Of a stretch of DNA of 64,000 bases, positions 19,286-27,905 are shown one piece after another. Below the pieces are notes generated by a model. That model had not been told where the DNA came from, ran no database searches, and was given only the letters and a program-made list of their open reading frames with translations. The stretch's first letter is position 1. Each line of letters opens with the position of its first letter. The DNA lies in the NCBI GenBank assembly GCA_009773515.1, contig WSXX01000007.1, forward strand, positions 1 through 64,000. Reading direction: 5' to 3'. Origin of the DNA: Bacteroidota bacterium (GTDB taxonomy: Bacteria; Bacteroidota; Bacteroidia; Bacteroidales; Lentimicrobiaceae). The translations under genes and the position numbers were made by a program.

Positions 19286-20311
19286 TCCTGAAAACAGTTT
19301 TGCGAGCAACAACGGACCTTTGCTCAGGATTTTTTCGCGAAGACGATAAGGAAAGCGATCCACAATATTGGTGAGAAAGTAAATGAACTTTGCGTATAAA
19401 ACTCCCGGCAGGGAAAGCAAGGCAATCCAAAGGCTAAATCCGGTGTATTTCCGGCTATAACCGGCAAGTCCCGCATAATCTCCTGCCACCTGATCGGCAA
19501 TATGCACCTGGGTTTCGCTCATCGACTTTTTCCAAAGGCCAAGCCGGCTGGTATTGATGGGATTAAACAGGCTTTTATGATGTTTTTCAAGCACTTCCGT
19601 GGGATAGGTTTCCTCCGCCTTGCTTTTCATTTTATAGAAATCGAAAACTTCGGAAAGGTAAGGAATGCCAAGGAAATCAGAAACTTTCTGAAAATAGAGT
19701 TCCGGCTCAGTTGCCAGGTCTTCATACCGAAGAAAAAAGAAAGAATCAGGATTTTTTTTACTCGCTTCCAGGGCTTTTTTGTAAAAGTATTTCCATTTAT
19801 AAACCACCAGAGAAACAATGGGAACTTCAAAATCAACCCTTTTCACAGAGTCGAAATTATCGCGGTAATCGCGCAGTATGTAAATGAACTTTGCTTCCGG
19901 ATATATTTTCAGCAATCGGTCGGTATAAATGGTATATCCGTGGTTTTTATCTCCGATCAGGCTCACCTTTTCTTTGGGATAAAAAGAGATAAAGTTCAGG
20001 TAAACCACCTGGCAAATATCGCGGTATGATCGCTCACCCGTGCAGGCCAGCAGTCCGGATTTCAATTTCAGCAGGTCGATGTTCCATGCGCTGAACTGCC
20101 ATTGTTTGAGCAGGTCGTTATAAAAGTCTTCAAGATGATCGCTGGTCCAATGGGTAATTTTTCCGTAAGCCGGGTAGAGGTTCAGCACAAACTGGCACTC
20201 CCAGGGAATAACGACATTGGGATGTGCATCTAACAAAGACTGAAGTAAGGTAGTGCCGGTGCGGGGTCTGCCAATAATAAAGAAAACAGGGATCTGCGAA
20301 TTTTGCTCCAT
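19265..20311 (-). CDS. Sulfotransferase family protein
   Basis: FFIIGRPRTGTTLLQSLLDAHPNVVIPWE, FIYILRDYRDNFDS; paralog of 602-1678; converges with and overlaps the SGNH-like gene by 21 nt. Confidence 0.88.
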   Translation of the reverse strand: MEQNSQIPVFFIIGRPRTGTTLLQSLLDAHPNVVIPWECQFVLNLYPAYGKITHWTSDHLEDFYNDLLKQWQFSAWNIDLLKLKSGLLACTGERSYRDICQVVYLNFISFYPKEKVSLIGDKNHGYTIYTDRLLKIYPEAKFIYILRDYRDNFDSVKRVDFEVPIVSLVVYKWKYFYKKALEASKKNPDSFFFLRYEDLATEPELYFQKVSDFLGIPYLSEVFDFYKMKSKAEETYPTEVLEKHHKSLFNPINTSRLGLWKKSMSETQVHIADQVAGDYAGLAGYSRKYTGFSLWIALLSLPGVLYAKFIYFLTNIVDRFPYRLREKILSKGPLLLAKLFSGLFGKRG

Positions 20312-20399
20312 TGAAAAAACTAAAGAACGGCAAATATAATTCTTTTCTTTTTCTTAGTCGGTAGCCTCTAAATCAGATCATTTTTCCATTGCAAATGAA

Positions 20400-20432
20400 A
20401 ACCTTCCAGGTTGAAAGAAAACCTGGAAGGTT
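20400..20432. repeat. AACCTTCCAGGTT...AACCTGGAAGGTT intergenic hairpin
   Basis: Inverted repeat read directly; second copy at 59206-59238. Confidence 0.8.
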
Positions 20433-20609
20433 ATTTCGTTGCCGGATCGACAGCGAATCGTCGGTGAAGCTAAATTCCGCAGTGCGAGCCGGATATTCCC
20501 AAAATCAAAAAACCATTAGTCGCTTAATAAAAAAAAGTATTTTTGTGGTGAACGAATGATCTTCAGATCTAAGCTGAATATCAGGCAATCACATACCCAA
20601 AATCGAATT

Positions 20610-21704
20610 ATGGCTCTTTTTTCAATTCCCGATATACGTATAGCAGGGCTTTCGGCCTGTGTTCCGCAAAAAACACTTTCGAACCACGACTACAAATGGA
20701 TCAAACTGAAGGAGAGGGAACAGGTAATTAAAACCATCGGCGTTGAAAACCGCCATGTGGCTGAGCCCGGGCAAACCACTTCTGATCTTTGTTTTCAGGC
20801 AGCGGAGCAATTGCTTGCTGAACTTAAGTGGGAAAAAAGCGAAATCAATCTGCTGATCTTTGTTTCTCAAAGCCGCGATTATATTATTCCTTCAACATCT
20901 ACAATTCTTCAGGATCGTTTGAATCTTCCCAAATCATGCCTGGCGATTGATATAAATCTGGGTTGCTCAGGATATGTTTACGGCCTGTCGGTAATTGCCA
21001 GCATGATGAAAGCAACAGGAATTCAAAAAGGGTTGCTGCTGGTTGGCGATTTATCGAATGTTACCTCAGCTTACCGCGACAAAAGTACTTATCCCCTTTT
21101 CGGTGATGCCGGCACTGCAACAGCGCTTGAACTGAAACCCGGATTCGCACCCATGCAGTTTAACCTGCAAACCGACGGCAGCGGCTATGAAGCCATAATT
21201 ATTTACGACGGTGGAGTTCGGAATCTTGCCAGCAAAAAATCATTTGCCACAAAAAAAATCGGCGAAGGAATTTACCGTAACCGTCTTCAGATTGCGTTAA
21301 ATGGCATAGAAGTGTTTAACTTCTCACTTCGCGAAGTAGTGCCCAACATTAAAACCACGCTGAAACATTTTGGTCGGGAGCTTGGCGAATTCGATCATCT
21401 GCTCTTTCATCAGGCCAACCGGCTGATCAATGAAACACTGAGAAAAATGCTGAAAGTTGATCCGGAGAAAGTTCCTTATTCTTTGCGCGATTTCGGAAAT
21501 ACAAGTTGCGCTTCCATTCCTTTGACAATGGTTACCCAGATAAGGGAAAAGCTGGCGGACACTCCGAAAAAACTGCTGCTCTCGGCCTTTGGTATCGGAC
21601 TTTCGTGGGGAACAGTGCTGATTGAAACTGACGGAATTGTGGTTCCGCCACTCACAGAACTTGAAACATCGGCAAGCGAGCATACACAAGCGGAAAGTCA
21701 CTAA
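20610..21704 (+). CDS. 3-oxoacyl-ACP synthase III family protein (KAS III/FabH-like)
   Basis: IGVENRHVAEPGQTTSDLCFQAAEQLL; AIDINLGCSGYVYGLSV; FHQANRLINETL; FGNTSCASIPLTM. Confidence 0.9.
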   Translation: MALFSIPDIRIAGLSACVPQKTLSNHDYKWIKLKEREQVIKTIGVENRHVAEPGQTTSDLCFQAAEQLLAELKWEKSEINLLIFVSQSRDYIIPSTSTILQDRLNLPKSCLAIDINLGCSGYVYGLSVIASMMKATGIQKGLLLVGDLSNVTSAYRDKSTYPLFGDAGTATALELKPGFAPMQFNLQTDGSGYEAIIIYDGGVRNLASKKSFATKKIGEGIYRNRLQIALNGIEVFNFSLREVVPNIKTTLKHFGRELGEFDHLLFHQANRLINETLRKMLKVDPEKVPYSLRDFGNTSCASIPLTMVTQIREKLADTPKKLLLSAFGIGLSWGTVLIETDGIVVPPLTELETSASEHTQAESH

Positions 21705-21765
21705 ATCAGGGACTTCAACAAATATTAACAATGAATACTAGCCTTTACATCACACTTTTTTCTTT

Positions 21766-22500
21766 ATGAATGCTTTCGACCTTTCGGGAAAAACCATACT
21801 TATCACCGGCGCCTCCTCGGGTTTGGGTCGCCAAACAGCGATCACGGCAAGTGAATTTGGCGCCAGCGTTATAATTACGGGTCGTGATGCAGACCGACTT
21901 GATCAAACCTTTCAATCGCTTAAAGGTGAAGGGCATCTTCAGTTTCTGGCCGACCTGACCATACAATCAGATATTGATAAACTGGTTGCTCAGCTTCCAG
22001 CACTTAACGGCGTTGTGCACAGCACCGGAATATCAGATCTGGCTCCGGCCCGTTTTATCACAGCTGAAACCATTGCCAAAACTTTCCGCATCAGTTTTGA
22101 TGCATCGGTGTTGCTGACTGCCGGTTTGCTCGGAAAGAAAAAACTGGTTAAAAACAGCTGCTCAATCGTATTTATTTCATCCATTTCAACCCGTTATCCT
22201 TTTGTTGGCGGGGCGATGTACATAAGTGCCAAAGCAGCCCTCGAAGCTTATGCCCGTGTGCTGGCTCTGGAACTTGCACCCAAAGGAATCCGCGTAAACT
22301 GTGTGGCTCCGGCATTTGTACGTACGCCAATGCTCGACGAAACTGCGGCCAATTATTCGCAGGAAGCGGTGAATATGATAGAAGCACGACAGATACTCGG
22401 GCTCGGCGATCCTGAAGATGTTGCCAACTCAATTATTTACTATCTTGCCGATGCTTCAAAATGGGTAAGTGCAACGAGTTTGGTGCTGGGAGGTGGGTGA
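21766..22500 (+). CDS. SDR family oxidoreductase
   Basis: ITGASSGLGRQTAI nucleotide-binding motif; YISAKAALEAYARVLALELAPKGIRVN. Confidence 0.92.
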   Translation: MNAFDLSGKTILITGASSGLGRQTAITASEFGASVIITGRDADRLDQTFQSLKGEGHLQFLADLTIQSDIDKLVAQLPALNGVVHSTGISDLAPARFITAETIAKTFRISFDASVLLTAGLLGKKKLVKNSCSIVFISSISTRYPFVGGAMYISAKAALEAYARVLALELAPKGIRVNCVAPAFVRTPMLDETAANYSQEAVNMIEARQILGLGDPEDVANSIIYYLADASKWVSATSLVLGGG

Positions 22501-22691
22501 AAGGTTTGAGAGAGTTTGAGCGTTTTTGAGCGTTTTTGAGAAGAACAAGGTAATTTCCAATATCCAATTTCTAATTTCTAAAGGTTGAAATGATTTTTAT
22601 AAATTATTTTTCAATGGAATTGAAATTGGTCCCGATATCTATCGGGATTGGAAATTAGAAATTAGAAATTAGAAATTAGAAATTTCACTCC

Positions 22692-23609
22692 ATGCCTGAT
22701 TATTCCATCATCATCCCGGTCTTCAACAGCAGTGAATCGCTGGAAGAGTTGTTTCGCCGGATAGACCGTACTTTGAGCGCTTTAAATAAGTCGTTCAGGG
22801 TAATTTTTGTGGATGACAGCAGCCGCGACAACAGCTGGGAAATAATTACACAAATCCGGAATGCAAATCCCGAAAAGGTTACAGCCATATGCCTTGCGCG
22901 GAATTTCGGGCAGCACAATGCCACGCTTTGCGGAATTGCACAATCTGAAGGCGAATTTATCATCACACTTGATGATGACCTTCAAAACCCACCCGAAGAA
23001 ATTGGGAAGTTGATTACATCAATGGCAGAAACCAATGCCGATCTGGTTTATGGTATTGCCCGTGAAAAACAGCACTCTGCGACCCGTAATATGGGCAGTG
23101 TGGTCTTAAAAAAAGGTTCGGAAAAAATCTTCAGGACAAAAGGAGAAGGTTCTTCATTCAGACTGATAAAATCATCGCTGGCCAAAAATCTGCTCAACCA
23201 TCAGGTTAACTTTATTTATCTGGATGAAATATTCAACTGGTACACCAACCACATCGCATTTGTTGAGGTAGAGCACCACAAACGGCGGTTTCAGCAATCG
23301 GGCTATTCATCACGTTCGCTATTTTCTCTGCTTACCAATCTGGTAATCTACTACACGGCAATACCGCTGAAAATGATGGTTTATGGCGGGTTGATTTCTT
23401 CGGTGCTGAGTTTTATCTTCGGCATCGGGTTTATTTACCGCAAACTGGCATCAGATGTGCCTCTGGGATTTACTGCACTAATTGTCGCCATTCTTTTTTC
23501 AACCAGCATCATTCTTCTTTCGCTTGGCGTGATAGGTGAATACCTGAGCCGTATCTACATGGTTCAGAACCGTAAACCTCCTTTTGCCATAAGAGAGATA
23601 ATGAAATAA
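22692..23609 (+). CDS. Glycosyltransferase family 2 (undecaprenyl-phosphate/dolichol-phosphate sugar transferase-like)
   Basis: DYSIIIPVFNSSESLEELFRRI, VDDSSRDNSWE, LDDDLQNPPEEI, two C-terminal TM segments. Confidence 0.9.
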   Translation: MPDYSIIIPVFNSSESLEELFRRIDRTLSALNKSFRVIFVDDSSRDNSWEIITQIRNANPEKVTAICLARNFGQHNATLCGIAQSEGEFIITLDDDLQNPPEEIGKLITSMAETNADLVYGIAREKQHSATRNMGSVVLKKGSEKIFRTKGEGSSFRLIKSSLAKNLLNHQVNFIYLDEIFNWYTNHIAFVEVEHHKRRFQQSGYSSRSLFSLLTNLVIYYTAIPLKMMVYGGLISSVLSFIFGIGFIYRKLASDVPLGFTALIVAILFSTSIILLSLGVIGEYLSRIYMVQNRKPPFAIREIMK

Positions 23610-23640
23610 GTGGTTACGCAGTTTTCTGAATAATTGTGAA

Positions 23641-23751
23641 ATGAGCATCTGGACCCAACTGATACTTTTACTGATTGTACTTCACCTTGTGGCTGGTTTC
23701 GGATGGCTGGTTTATAAGCTTATGCCGCGAAAGAAGCGCGACAAAAATTAA
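23641..23751 (+). CDS. 36-aa single-pass membrane micropeptide (absent from the ORF track)
   Basis: ATG...TAA encodes MSIWTQLILLLIVLHLVAGFGWLVYKLMPRKKRDKN, one TM helix with a basic tail, 31 nt after the GT2 stop. Confidence 0.55.
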   Translation: MSIWTQLILLLIVLHLVAGFGWLVYKLMPRKKRDKN

Positions 23752-23792
23752 AACTTCAAATCCAGGCTATCTTCACCATCCGTAAAAATAAA

Positions 23793-23823
23793 AAGTGTGC
23801 ATCAGAACAACAGATGCACACTT
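23793..23823. terminator. Bidirectional hairpin terminator candidate
   Basis: AAGTGTGCATC-agaacaaca-GATGCACACTT between convergent genes. Confidence 0.65.
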
Positions 23824-23849
23824 GAAAAATTTATAAGATCAACCACTTA

Positions 23850-24740
23850 TCAATAAGATTCTATGGTCGCCAGTTTGTCAGTGTAGTTTGCAACCTGCAT
23901 TTTCTGCTTATTGATTTTCACACCTAACTCTTCCTGATTTGTTTCGTTGAGCGCAATAGCAGCAGTATTCTCTTCAATTACGGTATTTGATTTTGTAATT
24001 CTGGATTCAGAGGTAACATTGGATTTTTGAAGGTCCTTCACCTTTTTCTCCAGTGACTTAAGTTCAGACTCAGCCGATTTTTTTTCTTTACCGTCGGGCA
24101 TTTGGTTTACTTCGCTGGTGCGGCTTTCGAGAGTAGAAGTGGTGGTTGAAATTTCTTTCTCTGCTGTTGCAATTTTATAGGTTTCCTGCGAAATGCTTGT
24201 GTTTGCATTCTGAATTTCTTTCTCCAGCTTTTCTTTTTCTTTGCGCAATGAAGCCAGATCTTTCTCCATATTTTTAAGCGTTGCTTCCTGAGCTGAAAGC
24301 TGGTCTTTGGCCACTTTAACGTACTGGTCTTTGGCAAATTGCTTTAATGTTTTCTTTAACTGATCATGCTCAGCGCTGCCGGTTTTGGTAAATACATCCC
24401 TGCTTAACTCAACCGAAGCAAATAACCTGACGATTGAATCTTTATCGGCAACTGAACTGAAAATATTCACAGGCAATTCAGTTACATCCTTGTAAATTGC
24501 CCCGAAGATGGTGATTTCGTTGCCTGTTACCAGTGCTTTTGATTTTGAACCTTTTTCAATTGCTTTTTTCCAGTTCGATTTAACTACCTCAGAGGAAACT
24601 TCTGGTATTTCAACCCAAACCCCCGGACACATGGTGTTTCCGAATTTAACTTCATCGTCGGTGAGAACGATTGGTTTCTGGGCAATTGCTGTGGCATGAC
24701 CGAACATCAGCAAAAGGAAAATGTAAAAAATTGTCTTCAT
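23850..24740 (-). CDS. Hypothetical secreted coiled-coil protein
   Basis: Signal peptide MKTIFYIFLLLMFGHATAIA; long E/K/Q-rich heptad region. Confidence 0.7.
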   Translation of the reverse strand: MKTIFYIFLLLMFGHATAIAQKPIVLTDDEVKFGNTMCPGVWVEIPEVSSEVVKSNWKKAIEKGSKSKALVTGNEITIFGAIYKDVTELPVNIFSSVADKDSIVRLFASVELSRDVFTKTGSAEHDQLKKTLKQFAKDQYVKVAKDQLSAQEATLKNMEKDLASLRKEKEKLEKEIQNANTSISQETYKIATAEKEISTTTSTLESRTSEVNQMPDGKEKKSAESELKSLEKKVKDLQKSNVTSESRITKSNTVIEENTAAIALNETNQEELGVKINKQKMQVANYTDKLATIESY

Positions 24741-24984
24741 ATAAATGGGTTTAAAAAAGTTCTTAATATTGCTTCAAAACATATAAAACCGTGAAATGTT
24801 CAGGCTTGTCGGATGGTTGTCAGATTTCAAACTTTGCCACAACCGAAGTGCTAAAATACCACTTTTAAATTAAACCTGATATTTTAAAATTGGTTAATTC
24901 ATCATATTTTTTACGACCTTTGACACAAATGCCGGACAAAGTCCAATGATCCGTAATCGCAAATATAACCAGCAAGAATAAAGA

Positions 24985-26094
24985 ATGACCCCCATTTCAA
25001 TTCCGGCTTCTCCCCGCCTGATCTCACTTGATGCCCTGCGTGGCTTCACCATTGCAGCCATGATTATGGTAAATTCACCCGGCAGTTGGAGCCATATTTA
25101 CGCACCGCTCGCGCACAAAGCCTGGAATGGAATAACACCCACCGACCTGATTTTCCCGTTTTTCATCTTTGTTGTTGGAGTTTCTATTGCACTTGCTTAC
25201 GGTAAAAAACTGAAAGAAGGAAAACCTGCAGCCGATGTTTACCGGAAAATCATTATTCGTTCTCTTAAGATTTTCGCAGTCGGGGTTTTTCTGAATCTTT
25301 ACCCTACTTTTGATTTTGCAGATGTTCGTATTGCCGGGGTTTTGCAGCGGATTGCCATTGTTTTTATGGTTTGTGCGGTGCTTTTTCTTACCACCGGAAT
25401 CAGAACGCAGGTCATTGCCGGTGCTCTGATTCTGATTGCCTACTGGCTTTTAATGACCTTAATACCTGCACCCGGATACGGACAACCCATGCTTGAACCA
25501 GGTATAAATCTGGCTGCACGCATTGATGCTTTGCTGCTTCCCGGCCGTATGTGGCAACAAACCTGGGATCCTGAAGGTCTTTTCTCAACCCTGCCGGCCA
25601 TTGCTTCAGGTATAACCGGATTGCTTGCGGGTGCATTGCTCAACAGCCCGAAAACCATTGAGAAAAAAATCAGCTTCCTGCTCATTGGAGGCATCTTATC
25701 CTTAATTGCCGGCTATTTTTGGAGCATACATTTCCCACTGAACAAAAACCTCTGGACCAGTTCTTACGTATTGGTTTCCAGCGGATTTGCAGCCATTACA
25801 CTGGCTGTATTCATGTATCTGATTGACAAACAGGGAAATCTAAAAGTTGCTAAACCTTTCGTAATCTTCGGGTCAAATGCCATTACAGTTTATGTACTTG
25901 CCTGGCTTGCTGATTATCTGTTTTCCGGAATAAACTTTGGCGGCTCAAACTTCAAGGATCATTTCATGATTTCCTTTACGGGATTGGGTTTTGAACCAAA
26001 ACTTGCCAGCATGATGTATGCATTGTTCTACACAGCACTGATGTTTATACCTGCATGGATGCTCTTCCGGAAAAAGATATTTATCAAACTTTAG
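24985..26094 (+). CDS. Heparan-alpha-glucosaminide N-acetyltransferase-like / DUF5009 family membrane protein
   Basis: RLISLDALRGFTIAAMIMVNSPGSW, LIFPFFIFVVGVSIALAYG, GVLQRIAIVF, multi-TM. Confidence 0.88.
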   Translation: MTPISIPASPRLISLDALRGFTIAAMIMVNSPGSWSHIYAPLAHKAWNGITPTDLIFPFFIFVVGVSIALAYGKKLKEGKPAADVYRKIIIRSLKIFAVGVFLNLYPTFDFADVRIAGVLQRIAIVFMVCAVLFLTTGIRTQVIAGALILIAYWLLMTLIPAPGYGQPMLEPGINLAARIDALLLPGRMWQQTWDPEGLFSTLPAIASGITGLLAGALLNSPKTIEKKISFLLIGGILSLIAGYFWSIHFPLNKNLWTSSYVLVSSGFAAITLAVFMYLIDKQGNLKVAKPFVIFGSNAITVYVLAWLADYLFSGINFGGSNFKDHFMISFTGLGFEPKLASMMYALFYTALMFIPAWMLFRKKIFIKL

Positions 26095-26131
26095 ATTCAA
26101 TCTGAGATCAACCCCGATTTAAGAACATCTG

Positions 26132-26581
26132 TTATGGCTCTTTCTTTGACAGAAAGTTGATCAGAACATACAACTGCTCCTTAAGGTCAGAAAGTTTTTC
26201 CATATCAATATCACTTTCAACAAGCCCCGAAACCAGTTTTGCAGGAATGGAAGCCGCCTCAATCCGCAACTGTCTCCCCTTTTCGGTAAGCGTAACAAAC
26301 ACTTTTCTCTCATCGTTGCCCGAGCGTTGCCGGTCGATAAGTCCCTGAGATTCCAGCCTTTTTAAAAGGGGAGTTACTGTATTGGTGTTAAGAATCAGCT
26401 TTCCGGCAATTTCGTTAACCGAAATGCCATCGGTTTCCCACAACACCATCAGCACCAGATACTGCGGGTAAGTGATGCCAAGTTGATCAAGGTAAGGCTG
26501 ATATTCCCTTGTAATTAGCCGCGATGCAGCATACATCGGAAAACAAATCTGATTGCTGAGTTTTAATTGCTCGTATGACAT
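26132..26581 (-). CDS. MarR family transcriptional regulator (OhrR-like)
   Basis: LSNQICFPMYAASRLITREY, ISVNEIAGKLILNTNTVTPLLKRLESQGLIDRQRSGNDERKVFVTLTEKG; N-terminal Cys as in OhrR. Confidence 0.9.
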   Translation of the reverse strand: MSYEQLKLSNQICFPMYAASRLITREYQPYLDQLGITYPQYLVLMVLWETDGISVNEIAGKLILNTNTVTPLLKRLESQGLIDRQRSGNDERKVFVTLTEKGRQLRIEAASIPAKLVSGLVESDIDMEKLSDLKEQLYVLINFLSKKEP

Positions 26582-26670
26582 TTGCTCAAATGTTTTAAAA
26601 ACAAACCAATGATCCAGGATTTTGTTAAGCCTGACAAACGAAAGCTATTGCTAAGCTTCATTACAGGAAA

Positions 26671-27153
26671 TCAGTTTAAAAGCTTACTGAGATAATCGTC
26701 AATTGCCTTTGGCGAGGTGGTTGGCGCGAAACGCTTTACAGGCTTTCCGCTGGAATCGACAAGGAACTTAGTGAAATTCCATTTGATTTTACTGCCGAAC
26801 AAACCGCCCAGCTCACTTTTCAGGTGTTTATAGATGGGATGAGCATTTTCTCCATTGACATCAATTTTTGCAAACATCGGGAATGTGACTCCGTAATTGA
26901 TCATGCAACCTTCAGAAATTGATTTTTCGTCGCCGGGCTCCTGATTGGCAAATTGATTGCAAGGGAAACCCAGAATTACCAGACCTTTATCCTTGTATTT
27001 CCGGTAAACCTCCTCCAATCCTTCGAACTGCGGTGTCAAACCACATTTGCTGGCGGTGTTTACAACCAGAACTGTTTTTCCTTTAAAGGTCTCCATACTT
27101 ACTTCTTTGCCCTGAAGACTTTGGGCTGAAAATTGATAAAATGTTGTTTTCAT
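26671..27153 (-). CDS. Glutathione peroxidase
   Basis: [59 protein letters not shown]. Confidence 0.95.
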   Translation of the reverse strand: MKTTFYQFSAQSLQGKEVSMETFKGKTVLVVNTASKCGLTPQFEGLEEVYRKYKDKGLVILGFPCNQFANQEPGDEKSISEGCMINYGVTFPMFAKIDVNGENAHPIYKHLKSELGGLFGSKIKWNFTKFLVDSSGKPVKRFAPTTSPKAIDDYLSKLLN

Positions 27154-27199
27154 TATTTTTTTGAATGTTTGATTTCAAGTAAATTTATATTTCTGTCGC

Positions 27200-27643
27200 T
27201 TAAGCTGATTTGCTGATCTGCCAGGCTTTATAGGCACCAGTTGACCACAAAGCCCAGACCACCAGCACAGGCTGAAAAAGCAATCGGATGCCGCGGGCAA
27301 GATCTGTGTTTAAACCAAAAGCATCTGTTCCTGTTACATACTGTGATATGTTCCCGGGAAAAATGAGCACAAAAAACAAAGCAGCTGCACAGCCAACCAG
27401 AACACGATATCTGGACAGCAGAACCAGAGAACTTCCGAGTAAAATTTCAGCAATTCCTGACAGCACAACAACCATATCTGCTTCAACAGGAACCCAGGCA
27501 GGTACCTGAGCAAGAAATTCAACCCTCGACCAGCTCAGATGGCCAATGCCTGCCATAAGCAGAAATAAGCCAAGAAATATTCGAAATGCATTTTGTGCTT
27601 TGTTGGTTTTTACGACAATGGTTAATCTTTCCTTAATATTCAT
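27200..27643 (-). CDS. DoxX family / DoxX-like membrane protein
   Basis: MNIKERL... four TM helices, FRIFLGLFLLMAGIGHLSW, LSGIAEILLGSSLVL; likely start at 27643. Confidence 0.75.
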   Translation of the reverse strand: MNIKERLTIVVKTNKAQNAFRIFLGLFLLMAGIGHLSWSRVEFLAQVPAWVPVEADMVVVLSGIAEILLGSSLVLLSRYRVLVGCAAALFFVLIFPGNISQYVTGTDAFGLNTDLARGIRLLFQPVLVVWALWSTGAYKAWQISKSA

Positions 27644-27688
27644 GGCGCGCTGTTTATGCTTTAATGTGAATTCAAAATGGTCTCTGAT

Positions 27689-27753
27689 ATATATCGCGCA
27701 CGATTTTATCTTTGACGATGCAAATATACACATTTTTATATCGCGCGCGATAT
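27689..27753. promoter_or_regulatory. Two operator-like sites: ATATCGCGCGCGATAT (27738-27753) and ATATCGCGCACGATTT (about 27690-27706)
   Basis: 16-nt perfect palindrome plus a near copy ~49 bp away in an AT-rich region upstream of DoxX-GPx-MarR. Confidence 0.65.
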
Positions 27754-27905
27754 TTATTCGAATATTTTTATAATAATAGTAAGGACCTTATAAATACGCA
27801 GGGTGTGATTTTTTATTATTAAGCCCGTTGAATCATAAACTTCATTAGATACACCACTGATTCATAGCGACTTAAAGCGAATAGAAATAATTTGATCCGG
27901 TGAAA

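Noticed and set aside
18623-20029. ORFs 18623-19057 (-) and 19502-20029 (+)
   Set aside because: Overlap the SGNH-like and sulfotransferase genes on opposite strands; no supporting motifs.
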